This document shows, in pieces, positions 17,402 to 26,857 of a DNA stretch of 64,000 bases. The DNA comes from Marinicauda pacifica (GTDB lineage Bacteria; Pseudomonadota; Alphaproteobacteria; Caulobacterales; Maricaulaceae): the NCBI RefSeq assembly GCF_004793635.1, contig NZ_SRXV01000001.1, positions 868,501-932,500 of the forward strand. The letters run 5' to 3'. The notes under the pieces were generated by a model that was not told where the DNA came from, did not search any database, and worked only from the letters and a program-made list of their open reading frames with translations. Every line of letters begins with the position of its first letter. The first letter of the stretch is position 1. A program made the translations under genes and the position numbers.

Positions 17402-18775
17402 ATGAAAGCAGTCGTGTGCGGCGCAGGCCGTGTGGGCTACGGAATCGCGCGCGAGCTGGCGCGCGAGGGCAATGCGGTCACGGTCGTTGACTGGTCGGCC
17501 GAACTGATCGACCGGGTGACCACCAATCTCGACGTGCGCGGCATTGTCGGCCACGGCAGCCATCCTGACGTGCTCAAGCGCGCCGGCGCAAAGGATGCCG
17601 ACCTTCTTGTCGCGGTGACCTATTCCGACGAGACGAACATGATTGCGTGCCAGGTTGCGCATTCCTTGTTCGAAACCCCGACACGCATCGCGCGGGTGAG
17701 GGCGCAAAGCTATCTCGACAAGCAATGGCGCGATCTGTTCTCCACCGGGAATCTGCCCATCGACGTGACCATCTCGCCCGAGCTGGAGGTGAGCCGGTCC
17801 ATACTGCAACGCCTGGAAACGCCGGGGGCGTTTACCACCGCGCCGTTCGCCAACGGACGGGTCCAGGTGCTGGGGGTCCGCGTGGACGAGAATTCGCCGG
17901 TGGCCGGCAGTTCGCGCGACCAGCTGCTGGAGCTCTTTCCCGATCTGGCGATTGATGTGGTCGGAATCCTGCGTGACAAGACCTTGTTTGTACCGCAGGG
18001 CAACGACCCGCTTATGGCCGAGGACGAGGTCTATCTGTCCGTGGCTGCGGGCCATGTCGGTCGAGCGCTCGATGTGTTCGGCCGGGCCGCGCCGCGCGCA
18101 CGGCGTGTCGTGATCGTGGGGGCCGGCAATATCGGGCTCTATGTTGCTCAGGCGCTTGAACGCGTGTCGGGCGTGAAAGTCCGCCTGATCGAAGGCGACA
18201 AGACCCGCGCAGAAAATGCCGCGGATGCGCTGCGCCGCACGGTCGTGCTTCACGGCGACGGGCTGGATCGGCAGGTCCTGAGAGAAGCCGGTGTGGAGGA
18301 GGCCGAGCTGGCCATCTGTCTGACCAATGACGACAAGGTGAATCTTCTCAGCGCGGTGATGGCCAAGCGCGAGGGGGCACAACGCACGCTTTCGCTCGTG
18401 AACGACGAAGCCTTCCGCCCGGTCAAGACGGCGCTCGGCATCGACGTTCTGATCGACCCGCGTACGGTGACGATCTCGACCATCCTCCAGCACATCCGGC
18501 GCGGCCGGATCACCGGCCTGCAGACGCTGGGGGGCGGTGAAGCCGAGGCGCTTGAAGGGGTTACGTTGTCGACCTCACCGTTGATCGGGAAGACGTTGAA
18601 CGACCTGGAGCTTCCCGAAAACGTGGCCATCTGTGCGCTCGTGCGCGGTAACCAGGTGTTCTTCCAGCGCGACCCGGTCACCATACAGGAAAACGATCGC
18701 GTCATCTTCTTTGCCCTCAAGAGTGCGGTTTCCAAGGTGGAACAGCTCTTCCGGGTCAGCCTCGAATACTTCTAG
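17402..18775 (+). CDS. trkA: Trk potassium uptake NAD-binding protein
   Basis: 457 residues with two RCK_N-RCK_C modules. The two Rossmann dinucleotide motifs are VCGAGRVGYGIA at the start and IVGAGNIGLYVA at about residue 240, each followed by a ligand-binding RCK_C region. TrkA is the cytoplasmic nucleotide-binding subunit that gates TrkH. It lies 19 bases after ntrX and 6 bases before trkH, in the usual alphaproteobacterial order. Confidence 0.96.
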   Translation: MKAVVCGAGRVGYGIARELAREGNAVTVVDWSAELIDRVTTNLDVRGIVGHGSHPDVLKRAGAKDADLLVAVTYSDETNMIACQVAHSLFETPTRIARVRAQSYLDKQWRDLFSTGNLPIDVTISPELEVSRSILQRLETPGAFTTAPFANGRVQVLGVRVDENSPVAGSSRDQLLELFPDLAIDVVGILRDKTLFVPQGNDPLMAEDEVYLSVAAGHVGRALDVFGRAAPRARRVVIVGAGNIGLYVAQALERVSGVKVRLIEGDKTRAENAADALRRTVVLHGDGLDRQVLREAGVEEAELAICLTNDDKVNLLSAVMAKREGAQRTLSLVNDEAFRPVKTALGIDVLIDPRTVTISTILQHIRRGRITGLQTLGGGEAEALEGVTLSTSPLIGKTLNDLELPENVAICALVRGNQVFFQRDPVTIQENDRVIFFALKSAVSKVEQLFRVSLEYF

Positions 18776-18781
18776 ACCGAT

Positions 18782-20176
18782 ATGGGGCTCTCTGCGCGCA
18801 TGCTCCGGGCCCTCGGGTGGTGCTGGCTGATCGTCGGAGTGATGGCTGTGCCATTCGTGGTGATTGCCGCTGCGGAAGGCGCGGGAGCTGCCGCAAGAGG
18901 GTTTTCGGTCAGCGCGCTGATGGGGGTCTTTGCAGGAGGCGTGGCGCTTGCTGCAACCCGGTCGGCCACCGGGAAGGCTGGCCCGCCCGTGGCGCTTCGC
19001 ATGGCGTTGTACGGTTGGCTGTCAACGCCTCTGTTTGCGGCGGCGCCGCTCGTGGCAGCTGCCGACGGCCTGATGCCCGGCCTGTTTGAATCCTATTCCG
19101 CACTGACGACAACAGGGGCGACGGTTCTCGACCCGGATACCCAGCCCCGGGCCATCCTGCTGTGGCGAGCCAGCCTTCAATGGATTGGCGGGTTCGCGAC
19201 CCTTGTCCTGGCGGCGACGGTATTTGCCGCCCTGGAGGCCAAGGATGCGAATCTGCGCCGGTCGACGCTCCTCACAGTAACCCCGGACAATCTGTTCCTG
19301 AATTTCGGCCCGGCCGCGCGGCGGCTGGGCGGCGTCTACGGCCTGGTGACCGCTGTGGCTATCCTCTTGCTCAGTCTGACGAGCCTCGATGCCTTTGACG
19401 CGGTCTGCCTGGCGTTCTCCGCCATCTCCACCGGCGGCATGACGCCGACAAGCGCGCCCCTCGGCTCATGGGTTCCAGTCCCGGCCCAGATCATCCTGGT
19501 CGTTACCTGTCTGATGGGCGCCTGGAATATCGCGCTTCAGTATGAGCTGCTGAGCCGCGGGCGCGCGGTGCGCCTAACCGGCGATTTGCGTGCCATGGTC
19601 TCGACATGCGCGGCGATCGGCCTGGGCGCCGCGGTCCTGTTTGGACCGTCGGCGGCCTACGAGGCGACCCTGGACGCGGTCTTTGCGCTAACGACGACAG
19701 GATTCGGTCTCAGCCCCGCACCGGTCCTGCCGACCGTTCTTCTGCTCAGCCTCGCCGTCATCGGCGGCTCGGCCCTGTCCACATCGGGAGGCATGAAGAT
19801 CACCCGCGTGATCGTGCTTCTGCGCCGCGCTGCCGGTGAGCTTTCCGTGCTCGCCCACCCCTCGGCAGCGACGTATACGCGGTTTGCCGGACGGCATATT
19901 CCCGATTCCGCCCTGTTCAGCGTGTGGGTTGTCGCCCTTGTCTTTCCTGCCGCCATTGGTGCTTTCACGATCTTTCTGGGACTTGTCGGAGTGGACTTTC
20001 ACGCGGCCTGGCAGATCGCGGCGGCGATGTTGTCCAATGCCGGGCCGGTCGCCGCTGTCGATTACGCGAGTCTGCCGGCTGCCGGCCATGGGATCGCCAT
20101 TCTTGCCATGATAACCGGGCGTCTGGAGATCCTGGCGGCGGCCGCCGCGGTCTTTGTCATTCTTGTGCGGGAGTAG
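18782..20176 (+). CDS. trkH: Trk potassium channel subunit TrkH
   Basis: 464 residues, strongly hydrophobic, built from four pore modules. Selectivity-filter-like strands are visible: TTTGAT, STGGMT, TTTGFG and SNAGPV, the glycine pattern expected of the TrkH/KtrB superfamily. It forms the K+-conducting subunit with TrkA encoded upstream. Length is close to the family norm. Confidence 0.95.
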   Translation: MGLSARMLRALGWCWLIVGVMAVPFVVIAAAEGAGAAARGFSVSALMGVFAGGVALAATRSATGKAGPPVALRMALYGWLSTPLFAAAPLVAAADGLMPGLFESYSALTTTGATVLDPDTQPRAILLWRASLQWIGGFATLVLAATVFAALEAKDANLRRSTLLTVTPDNLFLNFGPAARRLGGVYGLVTAVAILLLSLTSLDAFDAVCLAFSAISTGGMTPTSAPLGSWVPVPAQIILVVTCLMGAWNIALQYELLSRGRAVRLTGDLRAMVSTCAAIGLGAAVLFGPSAAYEATLDAVFALTTTGFGLSPAPVLPTVLLLSLAVIGGSALSTSGGMKITRVIVLLRRAAGELSVLAHPSAATYTRFAGRHIPDSALFSVWVVALVFPAAIGAFTIFLGLVGVDFHAAWQIAAAMLSNAGPVAAVDYASLPAAGHGIAILAMITGRLEILAAAAAVFVILVRE

Positions 20177-20180
20177 GGCT

Positions 20181-21044
20181 GTGGCACGCATTGCCTACGT
20201 CAATGGCCGGTACCGGCCGATCACCGACGAAGCCATCGGCATTGAGGACCGCGGCTTCCAGTTCGGTGACGGGCTCTATGAAGTCTGGTCGGTTCGACGG
20301 GGCCGCTTTCTCGATCACGAGGAGCATAGCGCCCGCCTGGAACGATCTCTGCGCGAGCTTCAGATCGATCTGCCGGTCTCCCTGCCGGCTCTCGACGTGA
20401 TCCTGCGCGAGGTCGTGCGGCGCAACCGATTCACCGACGGGCTGGTGTATCTGCAGGTGACGCGCGGCGTTTCGCGCCGCGATCATCCGTTTCCCGTCAC
20501 GCCGGTTCGACCGACGCTTGTTGTGACCGCCCGCGGCCTGGACTTCACCACGATCGACCGGCGCGCCGCGGCGGGGATCGCCATCTTGACCCTGCCCGAC
20601 GAACGCTGGAAACGGTGCGATATCAAGTCGGTCAACCTGCTTCCCAACGTTCTTGCCAAGCAGAAGGCGCGCGATGCCGGCGCGTTCGAGGCGTGGCTCG
20701 TCGACGAAGACGGATGCGTGACCGAAGGCTCGTCCACGACGGCCTGGATCCTCACGAAAGAGGGCACGCTCGTGACCCGTGCGACCGATAACCGCATTCT
20801 GTGGGGGGTGACCCGCAAAGCGGTGCGCGCGCTGGCCGAGCAGGAAGGCCTGCGAATCGAGCAACGCGGATTCACCGTCGAGGAAGCTCTGGAAGCGCGC
20901 GAAGCCTTCGTAACCTCGGCCAGCAGCTTCGTCATGCCGGTCACATCGATCGATGGACGCACAGTCGCGAATGGTGCGCCGGGCTCTGTTGCCATGCGGT
21001 TACGCGAGCTCTACATCGCCGCAGCAGATGGTGCAGCGCGGTAG
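20181..21044 (+). CDS. dat: D-amino-acid (D-alanine) aminotransferase, class IV
   Basis: The GTG at 20181 has GGAG upstream and gives MARIAYVNGRY, the typical start of this family; 287 residues. The PLP lysine is Lys149 (CDIKSVNLLPN), with the phosphate-binding EGSSTT motif later. It converts D-alanine and 2-oxoglutarate to pyruvate and D-glutamate, feeding peptidoglycan. Its place between trkH and hfq is conserved in related genomes. A branched-chain transaminase function is a weaker alternative. Confidence 0.88.
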   Translation: MARIAYVNGRYRPITDEAIGIEDRGFQFGDGLYEVWSVRRGRFLDHEEHSARLERSLRELQIDLPVSLPALDVILREVVRRNRFTDGLVYLQVTRGVSRRDHPFPVTPVRPTLVVTARGLDFTTIDRRAAAGIAILTLPDERWKRCDIKSVNLLPNVLAKQKARDAGAFEAWLVDEDGCVTEGSSTTAWILTKEGTLVTRATDNRILWGVTRKAVRALAEQEGLRIEQRGFTVEEALEAREAFVTSASSFVMPVTSIDGRTVANGAPGSVAMRLRELYIAAADGAAR

Positions 21045-21139
21045 GCAGACGTTTGTTCGCGGTTGCAGCGATGAGCAAGCCCGGCTACCAATTTTCAATA
21101 TGAAACATGTCTCTGTAAAAGGGCTCGAGAGAAAGACCC

Positions 21140-21394
21140 ATGTCTAACGATAAAAAACAAAATCTGCAGGATGTATTCCTGAACACCGTGCGCAAATCGA
21201 AGACGCCCCTGACCATTTTCCTGGTCAACGGGGTGAAGCTTCAGGGCGTGGTCACCTGGTTTGACAATTTCTGCGTCCTGCTGCGCCGCGAGGGTCAGAT
21301 TCAGCTGGTTTACAAGCATGCCATCTCGACAATCATGCCCGGGCAACCCATCTCCTTGTTCGACGGTGAACAAGACGGAGACGAGACCACTTGA
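21140..21394 (+). CDS. hfq: RNA chaperone Hfq
   Basis: 84 residues: the Sm1 motif begins [20 protein letters not shown] and Sm2 is YKHAISTI. Gln8 and the YKH motif of the proximal RNA face are present. Hfq forms a hexameric ring that helps small RNAs pair with mRNAs. Its stop overlaps the TTG start of hflX (TTGA), so translation of the two is probably coupled. Confidence 0.98.
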   Translation: MSNDKKQNLQDVFLNTVRKSKTPLTIFLVNGVKLQGVVTWFDNFCVLLRREGQIQLVYKHAISTIMPGQPISLFDGEQDGDETT

Positions 21395-22728
21395 TCCAAC
21401 GCGAAGCGCCTGACGATACCGCCCTTGTCCTGCATCCCGATTTCGGGGGCAGCGATATCCTGCGGATCGAGGCTCGACTGGAAGAAGCGGCAGGCCTGGC
21501 CGAAGCGCTCGGCCTTCGTGTCGTGGACGTTCGCAGCGAACCTGTGCGCAAGCTTGAGCCCTCGACGCTGTTCGGGCGCGGAAAAGTGGAGACGCTGCGC
21601 GCGGAGATCGAAACGCGCGAGGCCAAGGTGGCGGTGCTCGATTGCGAGCTCTCGCCGGTGCAGCAGCGCAACCTTGAACGCGCGTGGAACGTGAAGGTCA
21701 TCGACCGGACCGGTCTGATCCTGGAAATCTTCGCCGACCGCGCGCAGACGCGTGAGGGCCGGCTGCAGGTCGAACTGGCGCGTTTGAGCTATGAGCGTTC
21801 CCGCCTGGTGCGCACCTGGACCCACCTGGAGCGTCAGCGCGGTGGACGCGGCTTCCTTGCCGGCCCCGGTGAAACCCAGATCGAAACTGACCGCCGGTTG
21901 CTGGCTGAACGCATGGCCAAGCTGCGCCGCGAGCTGGAAGAGGTCAAACGCACGCGCGAGCTGCATCGCAAGCGCCGGCGGGCTGCGCCGTGGCCTACGG
22001 TCGCCCTTGTCGGTTACACCAATGCGGGGAAGTCGACACTGTTCAATCGTCTCGCCCGGGCCAAGGTCATGGCCAAGGACATGCCCTTCGCGACTCTGGA
22101 TCCGACGATGCGCGCGATCCGCACGCCGGCCGGACGAAAAGTGCTGCTGTCCGACACGGTGGGCTTCATCACCGACTTGCCGACAGAGCTCATTGCCGCG
22201 TTCCGCGCCACGCTGGAAGAGGTGCGCGAAGCCGATATCCTGATTCACGTTCGCGATGTGTCCGATCCGGATCATGAGGGGCGCAAAGCCGATGTGGAAT
22301 CGGTTCTGGGCGCGCTCGAGGCAGGGGCCGAGCACGGCCAGACCATCATCGAGGCCTGGAACAAGGCGGACCGGCTGGCCGAAGAGGATCGCGACGATCT
22401 GAAATGGCGTGCCCGCCTGCCCAAACGTCCCGGATCGCCAGACGTGGCGGTCACATCGGCGATGACCGGCGAAGGAACGGACGCCCTTCTCGCTTTGCTG
22501 GATCTGGCGCTCGCAGCGGATGACGTGATGCTACGATTGCGGCTGGATCCCGAGGAATCCGAGGCGATGGCCTGGTTGCACGAGCATGGCGAGGTCATCG
22601 AAGAACGCAGCGACCCAGAAACCGGGAAACTTTATGTCGTGGCCCGGCTGAACGAGCCAGATGCCGGGCGCTTCAGGGCCAGGTTCGGCGTGGCGGAGAT
22701 CCGCAAGGAACGCGCCCCAGCCGGATGA
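21391..22728 (+). CDS. hflX: GTPase HflX
   Basis: 445 residues from a TTG start overlapping the hfq stop. An N-terminal HflX domain ([12 protein letters not shown]), a coiled-coil helical linker with [17 protein letters not shown], and a G domain with GYTNAGKST (Lys214), [10 protein letters not shown] and NKAD. HflX binds and splits stalled ribosomes. The hfq-hflX order is conserved widely in proteobacteria. It converges on mazG with only 4 bases between stops. Confidence 0.97.
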   Translation: MIQREAPDDTALVLHPDFGGSDILRIEARLEEAAGLAEALGLRVVDVRSEPVRKLEPSTLFGRGKVETLRAEIETREAKVAVLDCELSPVQQRNLERAWNVKVIDRTGLILEIFADRAQTREGRLQVELARLSYERSRLVRTWTHLERQRGGRGFLAGPGETQIETDRRLLAERMAKLRRELEEVKRTRELHRKRRRAAPWPTVALVGYTNAGKSTLFNRLARAKVMAKDMPFATLDPTMRAIRTPAGRKVLLSDTVGFITDLPTELIAAFRATLEEVREADILIHVRDVSDPDHEGRKADVESVLGALEAGAEHGQTIIEAWNKADRLAEEDRDDLKWRARLPKRPGSPDVAVTSAMTGEGTDALLALLDLALAADDVMLRLRLDPEESEAMAWLHEHGEVIEERSDPETGKLYVVARLNEPDAGRFRARFGVAEIRKERAPAG

Positions 22729-22732
22729 TCAT

Positions 22733-23575
22733 CTAGGTTGACGCCTTTTCTCCCGCCTTGGCTTCGATCCAGAGGGCTTCCATCGCGTCGAGCGACGCTT
22801 CTTCTATTCGATTGCCCTCTGCCTTCATCGTCTCCTCGATAAAGCGGAAGCGCCGATCGAACTTGGCGTTCGTTCCGCGCAGGGCAGATTCAGGCTCCAC
22901 GCCCAACTTTCGTGCGAGGTTGGCACATACGAAGAGCAGGTCACCGAGTTCCTCTGCAATGTTCTCCTGGTCCCCGGCCGCAATGGCGGCCCGCAACTCG
23001 CGCGCTTCCTCCTCGAATTTCTCGAAAACACGTTCCGCGTCCGGCCAATCGAAGCCGACCCGGGCCGCGCGCTTCGTGAGCTTGCCCGCACGCTTGAGTG
23101 CAGGCAGGGCAACAGGAACGTCATCCAGCAAGGATTGCGAACGGCCCTTCTGGGCCCGCTCCCGCGCCTTCTGGTCTTCCCAGGCAACGGTCTGAGCGGC
23201 CGCGGTTCGGGACTCGTCTTCGGCAAAGACATGCGGGTGGCGCCGGATCATCTTGTCGGTGATCGCGCGGGCCACGTCATCGAAGACGAAATGGCCTCCC
23301 TCTTTTGCGATCTGACTGTGAAAGACGACCTGAAACAGAAGATCGCCGAGCTCATCGCGCAGATCTTCGATGTCTCCGCGATCGATCGCATCGGCGACCT
23401 CGTACGCTTCCTCGATCGTGTAGGGCGCGATCGATGCGAAATCCTGCTCAACATCCCAAGGGCAGCCGAAATCGCGATCTCGCAGGCTGCCCATCAGGGC
23501 CAGAAGGCGTTCAAGAGGCGGACGCGTTTCGTCCAGCGCGATGGCATGAACAGAGGAGGGGGCAGTAGCGGTCAT
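22733..23575 (-). CDS. mazG: Nucleoside triphosphate pyrophosphohydrolase MazG
   Basis: 280 residues from an ATG preceded by AAGGAG with ideal spacing; a more distal ATG 33 bases upstream lacks this. Two MazG domains are present: the N-terminal one (CPWDVEQDFASIAPYTIEEAYE, then EELGDLLFQVVFH) and a C-terminal copy (EEEARELRAAI, EELGDLLFVCANLAR), each with the ExxE...ExxD metal pattern. It hydrolyses (d)NTPs and, in some bacteria, affects ppGpp-linked stress responses. Confidence 0.95.
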   Translation of the reverse strand: MTATAPSSVHAIALDETRPPLERLLALMGSLRDRDFGCPWDVEQDFASIAPYTIEEAYEVADAIDRGDIEDLRDELGDLLFQVVFHSQIAKEGGHFVFDDVARAITDKMIRRHPHVFAEDESRTAAAQTVAWEDQKARERAQKGRSQSLLDDVPVALPALKRAGKLTKRAARVGFDWPDAERVFEKFEEEARELRAAIAAGDQENIAEELGDLLFVCANLARKLGVEPESALRGTNAKFDRRFRFIEETMKAEGNRIEEASLDAMEALWIEAKAGEKAST

Positions 23576-23685
23576 GAGCGACTCCTTTGGAGCGCTTAAC
23601 TCGCACACTCGCTCAATCGATCAAAGCGATGGCGTGAAGATGACGGCTCGTCTCCACGCCCTACCTCGTAGAGACGTACATTTTA

Positions 23686-23702
23686 TCGTTGCATAACAAC
23701 GA
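23686..23702. promoter_or_regulatory. Inverted repeat in the mazG-protease intergenic region
   Basis: TCGTTG-CATAA-CAACGA is a perfect 6-bp inverted repeat within the relatively AT-rich gap of about 260 bases between divergent mazG and the S8 protease. It could be an operator for either gene. No regulator is identified. Confidence 0.35.
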
Positions 23703-23757
23703 AAACATCGCGTAAGGAGAAAAACGGGTACAATTTTGGCTTTCATTTATATCCCCA

Positions 23758-23775
23758 GGTTAATTCGCGGTAACC
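23758..23775. promoter_or_regulatory. GGTTAA-N6-GTAACC element upstream of the S8 protease
   Basis: The near-palindrome contains GTAACCAT, one base from the Caulobacter CtrA half-site TTAACCAT, and a TTAA 10 bases before it. It is 63 bases upstream of the protease start. A very similar element (GGTTAA-N6-TTAACC) occurs at 40516. CtrA binding is a guess, because the spacing differs from the canonical TTAA-N7-TTAA. Confidence 0.3.
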
Positions 23776-23838
23776 ATAAGTGTTACGATTTTGGCAAGGG
23801 GTGACGGCCTAGACTGCCCTCAACTCAGGGAGGATTCC

Positions 23839-26709
23839 ATGATCCGCGACCACATAAAGAATGCGCTGCTCGGGACCGTAGCCTCGACCGCTCTGGCTTC
23901 TGCTCTAGCAACCAGTGCAAATGCGGACACAGCGGAATTCACCCTTCAGGGCCACCACAGCGCTTCATCGGGCAGCGAGGCTGGTCCGATCCTTCCGCGT
24001 TACGGTGACATCGACCCCTTTTACGGGGACATCAACCCGTTCTGGGGTGACATCAATCCTTTCTACGGCGATATCGGCCCGTTCTGGGGTGATATCGATC
24101 CGTTCTGGGGCGATATCAATCCGTTCTACGGTGATATCGATGCTTTCTGGGGCGATATTGATGCCTTCTACGGCGATATCGATCCCTTTTACGGCGACAT
24201 TGACGCCTTCTGGGGCGATATCGGCGCCTTCTGGGGCGATATCGGTCCATTCTGGGGTGATATCGACGCTTTCTGGGGTGATATCGATCCGTTCGACACC
24301 GAAGCGTATTCGACTCTCACCGGCGATCTGAATGAATTGTTCAACCGCGCCGAGACCGTTTTCGGGCCTGCGATTGAGGGCGAAACAGGTCGGTCCTTCC
24401 AGGAGGGCTTCCTGAACGATCTCACCGCGGAATACGGGATCAATATGAGCGACCCCGCCTCGCTGGCCTCTGTCACGGCCCAGCAGCGCGCGGCCTTCTT
24501 CCTGGCGTTCCATGACGGCCTGATGAATTTCTCGGGTCGCGATCACGTCGATCACTGGATGGGCGCCATCAACTGGTCGCCGGCCATGGCGCGGGAAGCG
24601 AGCACACGCTTCCCGGTGGTCGTGGGTATCGTCGACTTCTCTTTGCCATCGCGCATTGACGGGCTGATTGGTGGCGGGAACGGGAATGACTATCTCGATT
24701 TCAATCACGGTGCGGCTGTGGCTGATCTGATCAGCGCGCGCCACGATGGCGAAGGTCTGATGGGCGTTGCTCCGTCTGTGAGACTGCGCCTGGAAAACCC
24801 GTTCGACGAAACCTTGTCGACCAATTGGGATGACGTTCGCAGCAGCGTGCGCCGATTGAGCTACCACTCCGCAATCATCAATGCGTCGCTTGGGATGCCG
24901 GGCTGGACCTTCCATGAAGGCTGGTCGGATGTCCTGTCGGACTGGTATATCCGCCATTCCGCTCCTCATACGCTTTACGTCTTTGCCGCGGGCAATGACG
25001 GGATCACACAGGACCTGGATGTCGACTGGAGCGCGGTGCGCAATGTCGAGAATCTCCTGATCGTGGGGTCGATCAACCCCGGCGGCGAGATCTCCAGCTT
25101 TTCCAACCGCCCGGGTGATGCCTGCTTCACGGTTCGCGGTGCGTGCCACGAGGGTTCGCGCCTGATGGACCGCTTCCTGGTCGCGCCTGGTGAGCTGATT
25201 CTGGTTCCCGACGGGGAGGGCGGATATGTGCGCATGTCCGGCACTTCGTTCGCGGCACCGCTGGTGACCGGCGCGGCGGCTCTGGTGAAGAGTGAGTGGC
25301 TCTGGTTGTCGCCCGGGCGCATCGCGGATGTGATCCTGGAAACGGCGACCGATCTTGGCGCACCCGGTGTCGATCCGGTCTATGGCCGTGGCTTGCTGAA
25401 TGTCCAGGCGGCCCTGTCACCAATTGATCAGAACGCGCTGTATGCTCTCGATTGGCGCGGACGGCGCATTCCTGCCGGCGAACTCGGCTTCCTGCGCGGC
25501 CGCATCAAAGACCACGGCGAAGTCACGGTGTTCGAGGACATCGGCGATACGTTCCGCGATTTCAGTTTCACGTTGGAAGAGCTGGGTGTCGGCCAGGACG
25601 CCCTATCGGGCAGCGCCCAGATCACCGCTCAGAGCTATTCGATCGACCGCGCCATCAATGCGTCGGGGACGAATTTCAACGACACCCAGGCGATCACGCG
25701 CCGGATCCAGACCCGCAATGGACTGACCGTCACATCCTTCGCGTCCCAGGCCGACATGGGCCAGGTCCTTGGTGATGGCGACCTGCCGTTCCAGGCGGGG
25801 ATGGAGGTTAGCAACAGCGAATCCGGCGTCACCATCCGCTTCGGCATGGGTGAGGGCGCTCTCGCATTAAGCGATCAAAGCGGCTTCGGGCTCGCGTCCG
25901 ACTATCGCCCGGATAGCGGGGGTGTGAATCCCATGCTCGGCTATGCGTCGGGCGGTGTCTATGCGATGGCCGGCTTCGCGCTGAGCCCCGACACGCGGCT
26001 GTCGATTGTCGCCACATCTACGCGTGACGAGTACGAGTTCACCAATCCGCTGACCGGGGAGCGCTCCGCCATATTCGAGACGCTTGATGCGTACTCGGCG
26101 TCTGCGGTCTCGCTCGATCTCTCCCATGCGGTCAATTCCCGTTTCGGCATCCAGGCTGCTTACACACACCTTGCAGAAGACCAGGCGCTGCTCGGCGGAC
26201 AGGGGCTGGGTGCGCTTGCCTTCGATGGCGGGTCACGGACCGATGCCCTGACGGTCGGTGCGAACGTTGCGATCAGCGCCAGGTCGAGTGTGAGTGTCTC
26301 CGCGACGGCCGGGATTACCGGGGCAAGCGAGTTTGGAGCCTCGGCTCTGGCCTTGCCGGACTCCGTGTCCTCGACAGCCTTCCAGATCTCGTTCCAGCAC
26401 AATGGCGTGTTCACTGCACGCGACGGCATCCGGGCGAGCTTCATCCAGCCGCTGCACGTGGAGAACGGTTCGCTAGAATATAGCGGCCTTGTCGTGACCG
26501 ATCGCGACACCGGTACGCTGGGTCTGCGCACGCAGCAATGGTCGCTGGGCGGGGAACGTCCGCTGGCGGCGGAAGTCCTTTATGCCATCGACTTGGTGCA
26601 GGACCGTGTCGAGCTGAATGCGTTTGGCCGGACCGAGGCGCCAGGCGCGCGGTTTGCAGATGGCGATACAAGCTGGGCCGGCGGGTTCCGGTTGGGAGTG
26701 AATTTCTAA
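23839..26709 (+). CDS. Secreted S8 (subtilisin-like) protease with 14 heptad repeats and barrel-like C-terminus
   Basis: The start at 23839 has GGGAGGA upstream and gives a signal peptide cleaved near ANA-DT (residue 29); 956 residues. Residues 55-152 are fourteen exact-length repeats [YW]GDI[DNG][PA]F. The S8 domain follows, with Asp266 (GIVDFS), His290 (FNHGAAVAD), oxyanion Asn386 (AAGNDG) and Ser470 (SGTSFAAP). The part after about residue 560 is rich in alternating beta-strand patterns and ends in a phenylalanine (FRLGVNF), like autotransporter or outer-membrane barrels. Inference: a self-exported or surface-anchored protease. The repeat could be a spacer, a propeptide or a binding tract. 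Confidence 0.85.
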   Translation: MIRDHIKNALLGTVASTALASALATSANADTAEFTLQGHHSASSGSEAGPILPRYGDIDPFYGDINPFWGDINPFYGDIGPFWGDIDPFWGDINPFYGDIDAFWGDIDAFYGDIDPFYGDIDAFWGDIGAFWGDIGPFWGDIDAFWGDIDPFDTEAYSTLTGDLNELFNRAETVFGPAIEGETGRSFQEGFLNDLTAEYGINMSDPASLASVTAQQRAAFFLAFHDGLMNFSGRDHVDHWMGAINWSPAMAREASTRFPVVVGIVDFSLPSRIDGLIGGGNGNDYLDFNHGAAVADLISARHDGEGLMGVAPSVRLRLENPFDETLSTNWDDVRSSVRRLSYHSAIINASLGMPGWTFHEGWSDVLSDWYIRHSAPHTLYVFAAGNDGITQDLDVDWSAVRNVENLLIVGSINPGGEISSFSNRPGDACFTVRGACHEGSRLMDRFLVAPGELILVPDGEGGYVRMSGTSFAAPLVTGAAALVKSEWLWLSPGRIADVILETATDLGAPGVDPVYGRGLLNVQAALSPIDQNALYALDWRGRRIPAGELGFLRGRIKDHGEVTVFEDIGDTFRDFSFTLEELGVGQDALSGSAQITAQSYSIDRAINASGTNFNDTQAITRRIQTRNGLTVTSFASQADMGQVLGDGDLPFQAGMEVSNSESGVTIRFGMGEGALALSDQSGFGLASDYRPDSGGVNPMLGYASGGVYAMAGFALSPDTRLSIVATSTRDEYEFTNPLTGERSAIFETLDAYSASAVSLDLSHAVNSRFGIQAAYTHLAEDQALLGGQGLGALAFDGGSRTDALTVGANVAISARSSVSVSATAGITGASEFGASALALPDSVSSTAFQISFQHNGVFTARDGIRASFIQPLHVENGSLEYSGLVVTDRDTGTLGLRTQQWSLGGERPLAAEVLYAIDLVQDRVELNAFGRTEAPGARFADGDTSWAGGFRLGVNF
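24001..24294 (+). repeat. Fourteen 21-bp in-frame repeats encoding [YW]GDI[DNG][PA]F
   Basis: Each unit is exactly seven codons. Position 1 is Tyr in six units and Trp in eight; GDI is invariant; position 5 is Asp, Asn or Gly; position 6 Pro or Ala; position 7 Phe. Synonymous codons differ between units (GGT/GGC/GGG, GAC/GAT, ATC/ATT). This points to selection on the protein pattern rather than recent DNA duplication. Confidence 0.95.
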
Positions 26710-26745
26710 AGCTCAGCCTGACTTAGAACAGTTCCCAAACTCAAG

Positions 26746-26780
26746 AACGGCGCCTGCGCAATATCCGCAGGCGCCGTTTC
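26746..26780 (+). terminator. Rho-independent terminator
   Basis: AACGGCGCCTGCG / CGCAGGCGCCGTT is a perfect 13-bp stem with a 7-base loop, 36 bases downstream of the protease stop. The T-run is short. Confidence 0.85.
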
Positions 26781-26857
26781 TGTATCGGAGTTTTGAGAAC
26801 ATTAAGGGGTCCGGTGTAAACGTGACTTGGTAACAGCCTGTCCAGGAGGAGACACAG

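Noticed and set aside
24001..24294. Regular 21-bp periodicity that could suggest a CRISPR array or tandem satellite
   Set aside because: The period is exactly seven codons in frame with a signal peptide and protease domain, there are no unique spacers, and synonymous changes preserve the protein motif. It is a coding repeat.
23965..25149. Long open frame antisense to the protease, with its own repeats (IDIAPE-like)
   Set aside because: It is the reverse complement of the GDI repeat, has no family resemblance or ribosome-binding site, and lies entirely inside a convincing protease gene.
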